Part shown: positions 49,937 to 54,071 of the stretch, piece after piece
Numbering within the stretch: position 1 is the stretch's first letter
Layout of the letters: each line of letters opens with the position of its first letter
Assembly (NCBI GenBank): GCA_012518015.1
Contig: JAAYTM010000028.1
Span: forward strand, 1 to 54,071
Source: Synergistaceae bacterium
GTDB taxonomy: Bacteria > Synergistota > Synergistia > Synergistales > Acetomicrobiaceae
Reading direction: 5' to 3'
Length of the DNA stretch: 54,071 nt
Position numbers and translations under genes: made by a program
Notes under the pieces: model-generated
What the model was told of the DNA's origin: nothing
What the model saw: only the letters and a program-made list of their open reading frames with translations
Database searches by the model: none

Positions 49937-50368
49937 ATGAAAAAATACAGTAATATTTTAAATATTTTTCTTATCGTTTTTTGCTTTTTGTATTTTTATT
50001 TAGCAAAGCAATTGCCTCATAAAGTGGCAGTATATCCTTTCCTCATAACGGCTATATTAGGAGTATTGACTTTAGTGCATATTATTCAAACTTTCATGAA
50101 AAAGGAAGAGGGAAAAGGCGAAGGTATTTTTGAGAATTTTCAAGGAAAACAGTTTTTATTTGTTATCACGTCATGTTTTGCTTATGTATTTGTGGTAAAT
50201 GTTTTAGGTTTTTTTACGGCTACTTTCATATATCTCATGATTACTCTCGTTGGATTGAGGGTTAACAAATATATTGCGCTTATTACAACTATAGGTTTTT
50301 GCATTGGAGTCTACTTCATATTTTGTTCTTTTCTAAAAGTACCCCTTCCAAAGGGATTTATAATTTAA
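49937..50368 (+). CDS. TTT small membrane subunit (TctB family), copy 3
   Basis: MKKYSNILNIFLIVFCFLYFYLAKQLPHKVAVYPFLITAILGVLTLVHII...; between TctC and TctA. Confidence 0.8.
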   Translation: MKKYSNILNIFLIVFCFLYFYLAKQLPHKVAVYPFLITAILGVLTLVHIIQTFMKKEEGKGEGIFENFQGKQFLFVITSCFAYVFVVNVLGFFTATFIYLMITLVGLRVNKYIALITTIGFCIGVYFIFCSFLKVPLPKGFII

Positions 50369-50383
50369 ATTGGAGGCGGGAAA

Positions 50384-51865
50384 ATGAACGATGTTGTATA
50401 TGGAGTTATAAAAGCTTTAAGTATAACCAACTTATTTGCAGCATTTGCCAGCGTAGCTCTTGGAATTATAATAGGTGCATTGCCCGGTCTTACTGCAGCA
50501 ATGGGAGTGGCATTGTTGATCCCTATTACCTTTGGCATGTCACCCAGTACGGGTCTTATCACCCTTGCGGGAGTATATTGCGGTGCAATTTTCGGCGGAT
50601 CAATTTCTGCAATTTTGATAAATACCCCTGGTACCCCCGCGGCAGCAGCTACGGTCATAGAAGGATATCAACTTACTCTTAAGGGCAAGGCCGGCAAAGC
50701 CCTAGGTACGGCGGTTATCGCTTCTTTCATAGGAGGCATCCTTAGCAGTATACCTCTTTATTTGTTTTCACCTCCCCTTGCAAAATTGGCCTTGAAATTT
50801 GGGCCTGCTGAGTATTTTTGGTTGTCAATTTTTGGGCTGACCATAATAGCTGGAGTAAGCTCGAAATCTATCATAAAGGGTTTGATATCAGGTGCATTAG
50901 GTCTCATGCTTTCAACCATAGGCATGGATCCCATGTTGGGAGTGCCCAGATTTACTTTTGGTTCCCCTTATTTGATTTCAGGTTTGCCTATTACTGCTAC
51001 TTTGATTGGTTTGTTTTCAATGTCACAAGTGCTTATATTGGCTGAAGAAAAGATAGTATCAGGCAGAAAGTTTGTAGATTTTGAGGACAAAGTAATGTTA
51101 AGCAAAGATGAAATCAAAAAAATAATGCCGACATGTCTGAGATCCACAGTTATAGGCTCGATTATAGGGATACTTCCGGGAGCAGGTGCAACTATAGCAT
51201 CTTTTATAGGGTATAATGAGGCGAAGAGATTTTCTAAAAATAAAGACGAATTCGGAAAAGGTGCAATAGAGGGAGTTGCAGGTGCGGAAGCGGCCAACAA
51301 CGCTGTTACAGGAGGATCCTTGATACCAACTTTGACGTTGGGCATACCCGGAGAAAGTGTTACCGCGGTTTTGTTAGGCGGACTAATTATACAGGGATTA
51401 CAACCGGGACCTGATTTGTTTACCGTACACGGAAAAATCACATATACATTTTTTGCTGGGTTTATAGTAGTTAATATCTTCATGCTGATACTCGGTTTAT
51501 TTGGTTCCAAGATCTTTGCTCGAATATCCCTGGTTCCAGATAATGTTTTAATCCCTCTAATATTTTCGCTTTGTACTGTGGGTTCTTATGCCATTAATAA
51601 TCAATTAGCCGATGTTTGGATCATGTTTGCATTTGGCATATTTGGATATTTCGTAAGGAAATTGGATTTAAATCCTGCCGCTATAATTTTAGCCCTCATA
51701 CTTGGCCCTATAGGTGAAACGGGATTGAGAAGGGCGCTTATTCTGAGTCATGGCAGTATTGGCATATTATTTTCGAGCGTAATTAGCAAGGTACTGATAC
51801 TTTTATCGATATTTTCACTCTTCTCTCCCTTTTTAATGGAGAGGATGCAAAGATCTGGAGACTAA
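50384..51865 (+). CDS. TTT large membrane subunit (TctA family), copy 3
   Basis: GALPGLTAAMGVALLIPITFGMSPSTGLITLAGVYCGAIFGGSISAILINTPGTPAAAATVIEGYQLTLKGKAGKALG. Confidence 0.95.
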   Translation: MNDVVYGVIKALSITNLFAAFASVALGIIIGALPGLTAAMGVALLIPITFGMSPSTGLITLAGVYCGAIFGGSISAILINTPGTPAAAATVIEGYQLTLKGKAGKALGTAVIASFIGGILSSIPLYLFSPPLAKLALKFGPAEYFWLSIFGLTIIAGVSSKSIIKGLISGALGLMLSTIGMDPMLGVPRFTFGSPYLISGLPITATLIGLFSMSQVLILAEEKIVSGRKFVDFEDKVMLSKDEIKKIMPTCLRSTVIGSIIGILPGAGATIASFIGYNEAKRFSKNKDEFGKGAIEGVAGAEAANNAVTGGSLIPTLTLGIPGESVTAVLLGGLIIQGLQPGPDLFTVHGKITYTFFAGFIVVNIFMLILGLFGSKIFARISLVPDNVLIPLIFSLCTVGSYAINNQLADVWIMFAFGIFGYFVRKLDLNPAAIILALILGPIGETGLRRALILSHGSIGILFSSVISKVLILLSIFSLFSPFLMERMQRSGD

Positions 51866-51894
51866 AAAAGTAATCTCCTCTCTCGGGGAAGTGA

Positions 51895-51945
51895 AATAAC
51901 ACTTTAGTATTCTTCTTATTTGAAGAAACTAAAGTGTTATTTTCA
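51895..51945 (+). terminator. Terminator after third TTT operon
   Basis: AATAACACTTTAGT ... ACTAAAGTGTTATT with inner TTCTTC/GAAGAA pairing, followed by TTC-rich tail. Confidence 0.7.
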
Positions 51946-51985
51946 AATATATCGTAGTAATAGATCAGAGAAAAAGGCGATTTGG

Positions 51986-52678
51986 ATGATAACGCAAAAT
52001 GAAATTATAATGCGATTGGTATTGGCAGCCATAGTAGGAGGCCTAATAGGATTAGAAAGGGAAGTTAAAAACAGACCTGCAGGCCTGAGAACTCATATTT
52101 TGGTTACTGTAGGTTCTGCTTTAGTTATGCTTGTTTCAATTGATGCTTTCAAAAGTGGAGACCCTGCAAGACTTGCGGCTCAGGTAGTTAGCGGCATCGG
52201 TTTTTTGGGCGCAGGAACTATTTTAAGAGAAGGCAATGCTGTAAAGGGTCTTACAACGGCTGCTTGCATTTGGACATGCAGTTGCATAGGCTTGGGGATA
52301 GGGATAGGCTATTACTATGGAAGCATGATTACGGCAGGAATAGTTTTGTTTTCACTTGTGTCCTTAGGTTTCCTCGAGAAACAGATCGAACTTTCAAAAA
52401 CAGAAGTATTAAGATTAGTTTGTAAAGAAAGGACAGGATTAATAGGAGATATAGGAACTTTGCTCGGAAGGCATGATGTTTCAATCAAAAACATCAATAT
52501 AATAAATGAGGAAGTAAATGGCGAAGAAGAGATGATATTAGAAATATCCGTCATAATACCTAGAGAAGAACGGATTAGTTCAATTTGTGAGGAATTGAAC
52601 AGTGTTGAAGGTGTAGAAAGCGTGAGTGCAAAAGGAAGCATTAAAAAGGGGTTTAAAAATATTAGATTAGGCATGTAG
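51986..52678 (+). CDS. MgtC/SapB-family membrane protein with C-terminal ACT-like domain
   Basis: RLVLAAIVGGLIGLEREVKNRPAGLRTHILVTVGSALVMLVSIDAF; ARLAAQVVSGIGFLGAGTILREGNAVKGLTTAACIW; C-terminal RTGLIGDIGTLLGRHDVSIKNINI. Confidence 0.92.
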   Translation: MITQNEIIMRLVLAAIVGGLIGLEREVKNRPAGLRTHILVTVGSALVMLVSIDAFKSGDPARLAAQVVSGIGFLGAGTILREGNAVKGLTTAACIWTCSCIGLGIGIGYYYGSMITAGIVLFSLVSLGFLEKQIELSKTEVLRLVCKERTGLIGDIGTLLGRHDVSIKNINIINEEVNGEEEMILEISVIIPREERISSICEELNSVEGVESVSAKGSIKKGFKNIRLGM

Positions 52679-52868
52679 TTTGAAAATAACTATGAATGTA
52701 TCATGTGCGGGTAAAATTTTTTGCCCTACCCCTATTGACAAAAGTTCAAAGACCTGGTTAAATAACCTAAAGTTCAAAGAGGAGCGTATGTTAAATGGCG
52801 TTTGTATCTCTTCGAATAAGACGAGCTAGACGTATAAGACCTGATTCCACTCGTTTGTCTCATATGAA

Positions 52869-53118
52869 GGCGACGAGGGGGAGAGTAGGTTTGTGCTCGT
52901 CGACAGAGAGGGGATGCGATAGCTGAGAGCGTTCCTCGAGTGAAGCCGGATCGAAAAGAGCCCCCGAGCCAGTTCCGAAGAAAGGCTGAAGCCAAGTAGG
53001 AACTCGGGTGGCCTCCGAAAAGGGCCGGTAAGAGGGCAGGACGAAAAGGTCCTAGCCAAAAAGGGTGGCACCGCGGGCAATTAAAGGCTCGTCCCTTAAG
53101 TGGGACGGGCCTTTTTAT
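52869..53118 (+). promoter_or_regulatory. T-box riboswitch (tRNA-sensing leader) with terminator, upstream of argG
   Basis: K-turn (GA motif) and stem I base GGC-GACGA-GGGGG / CCCCC-GA-GCC, AGUA/GAA specifier loop, AGAGAGGGGATGCGATAGC apical part, T-box AGGGTGGCACCGCGGGCAA (53062-53080), terminator CGTCCCTTAAGTGGGACGGGCCTTTTT. Confidence 0.95.
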
Positions 53119-53150
53119 TTTATGAACATGTCCTAAAAGGAGGAATTGTA

Positions 53151-54071
53151 ATGTACAAAGGTAAGGTAGTTTTAGCTTATAGTGGGGGACTTGACACTTC
53201 AGTTGCCATAAAATGGCTGATGGACCAAGGCTATGACGTAGTCACCTTCACCGCTGATGTTGGGCAAGTTGTCGATTTGGAGGCATGTAAGGAGAGGGCG
53301 TTGTTAACCGGAGCTTGCAATGCTTACGTCATGGATTTAAAGGAAGAATTTGTACAGGACTATGTGTGGCCAGCTTTAAAGGCTAACGCCATGTATCAGG
53401 GAACATATCCGTTAACGTCGGCGCTTTCCAGGCCTCTAATTTCAAAGTATCTCGCTAAGATTGCGGAGATCGAAGGTGCCGTTGCCGTAGCCCATGGTTG
53501 TACCGGCAAGGGCCAAGACCAAGTGCGCATAGAGGTATGTACTAAGGCATTAAAACCCGACTTAAAGATGATGGCGCCAGTTAGGGATTGGCATTTTTCT
53601 CGCGATGAAGAAATAGATTATGCTAAAGAACACGGCATTCCGATCACAGTGACGAAGAAAAGTCCTTACAGCATTGATGATAATTTATGGGGACGGGCCA
53701 TCGAGTGCGGTCCTTTGGAGGATCCCTGGACTGAACCACCATCTGATGCCTTTACGCTTACGGTAGATCCTTGGAAGGCGCCCGATGGAGTCGAGTACAT
53801 AGAGATCACCTTCGAGGAAGGAATTCCTGTCGCACTAAATGGCGAAGAGATGGACGGCGTAAGTTTAATTGCAAAATTGAACCAAATTGCGGGGAAGTAC
53901 GGTGTAGGGCGCATTGATATGATCGAAGATAGGCTGGTTGGCTTTAAAAGCAGGGAGGTATACGAATGTCCCGCGCCGGTTGTGTTGCTGCAGGCTAAAA
54001 AGGCTCTGGAGAAAATGACGTTGTCTAAAGACGTAATAGCTGCCAAAGCTGATTTGGAGTTGAAATACGCC
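53151..54071 (+). CDS. argG: Argininosuccinate synthase (3' end beyond window)
   Basis: GKVVLAYSGGLDTSVAIKWLMDQGYDVVTFTADVGQ; AHGCTGKGQDQVRIEV; APVRDWHFSRDEEIDYAKEHGIP; AAGGAGGAATTGTA RBS. Absent from ORF track because it runs off the edge. Confidence 0.97.
   Translation, partial: MYKGKVVLAYSGGLDTSVAIKWLMDQGYDVVTFTADVGQVVDLEACKERALLTGACNAYVMDLKEEFVQDYVWPALKANAMYQGTYPLTSALSRPLISKYLAKIAEIEGAVAVAHGCTGKGQDQVRIEVCTKALKPDLKMMAPVRDWHFSRDEEIDYAKEHGIPITVTKKSPYSIDDNLWGRAIECGPLEDPWTEPPSDAFTLTVDPWKAPDGVEYIEITFEEGIPVALNGEEMDGVSLIAKLNQIAGKYGVGRIDMIEDRLVGFKSREVYECPAPVVLLQAKKALEKMTLSKDVIAAKADLELKYA

Noticed and set aside
51920-51985. N-terminal extension of the MgtC-family ORF (MKKLKCYFQIYRSNRSEKKAIW)
   Set aside because: Overlaps the terminator hairpin of the preceding operon; the MgtC homology begins at MITQNEI (51986).

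Overview
The window looks like one contiguous bacterial chromosome segment, probably from a thermophilic anaerobe of Synergistota type (inferred from gene content, not verified). No rRNA, tRNA, intact mobile element or CRISPR array was recognised. From left to right it contains: (1) a housekeeping block: rpsB(partial)-tsf-pyrH-frr, arcC, an aminotransferase, hpf, hypAB, a UvrD/PcrA helicase, a CoaE-CutA fusion, a DHH-CBS-poly(A)polymerase fusion, an M50 protease, surE-archease-rtcB, ggt, a methyltransferase and an isochorismatase; (2) a module of LctP-family permease, a 56-aa membrane protein, a two-domain CDC48-like AAA+ ATPase and a three-gene 2-oxoacid:ferredoxin oxidoreductase. The oxidoreductase carries, at the exact numbering I recall, the active-site residues of oxalate oxidoreductase (alpha R31, R109, D112, F117; beta N143). 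The AAA+ gene overlaps it by 29 bp and has a degenerate second ATPase domain; (3) MOSC-nifU-nifS on the minus strand and a GntR gene; (4) a decayed intergenic region; (5) three tripartite tricarboxylate transporter (TTT) operons: GntR-AtuA-DUF4387-TctCBA-aconitase-isocitrate dehydrogenase; GntR-LeuCD-like hydratase-TctCAB-LarA-like racemase-malic enzyme; and a stand-alone TctCBA; (6) an MgtC-family gene; (7) a T-box leader in front of argG (partial). The most notable items are the AAA+/oxalate oxidoreductase module, the hydratase-racemase-malic enzyme operon, which reads like a maleate or D-malate catabolic pathway, and a perfect 37-bp palindrome overlapping the -10 box of the first TTT operon.
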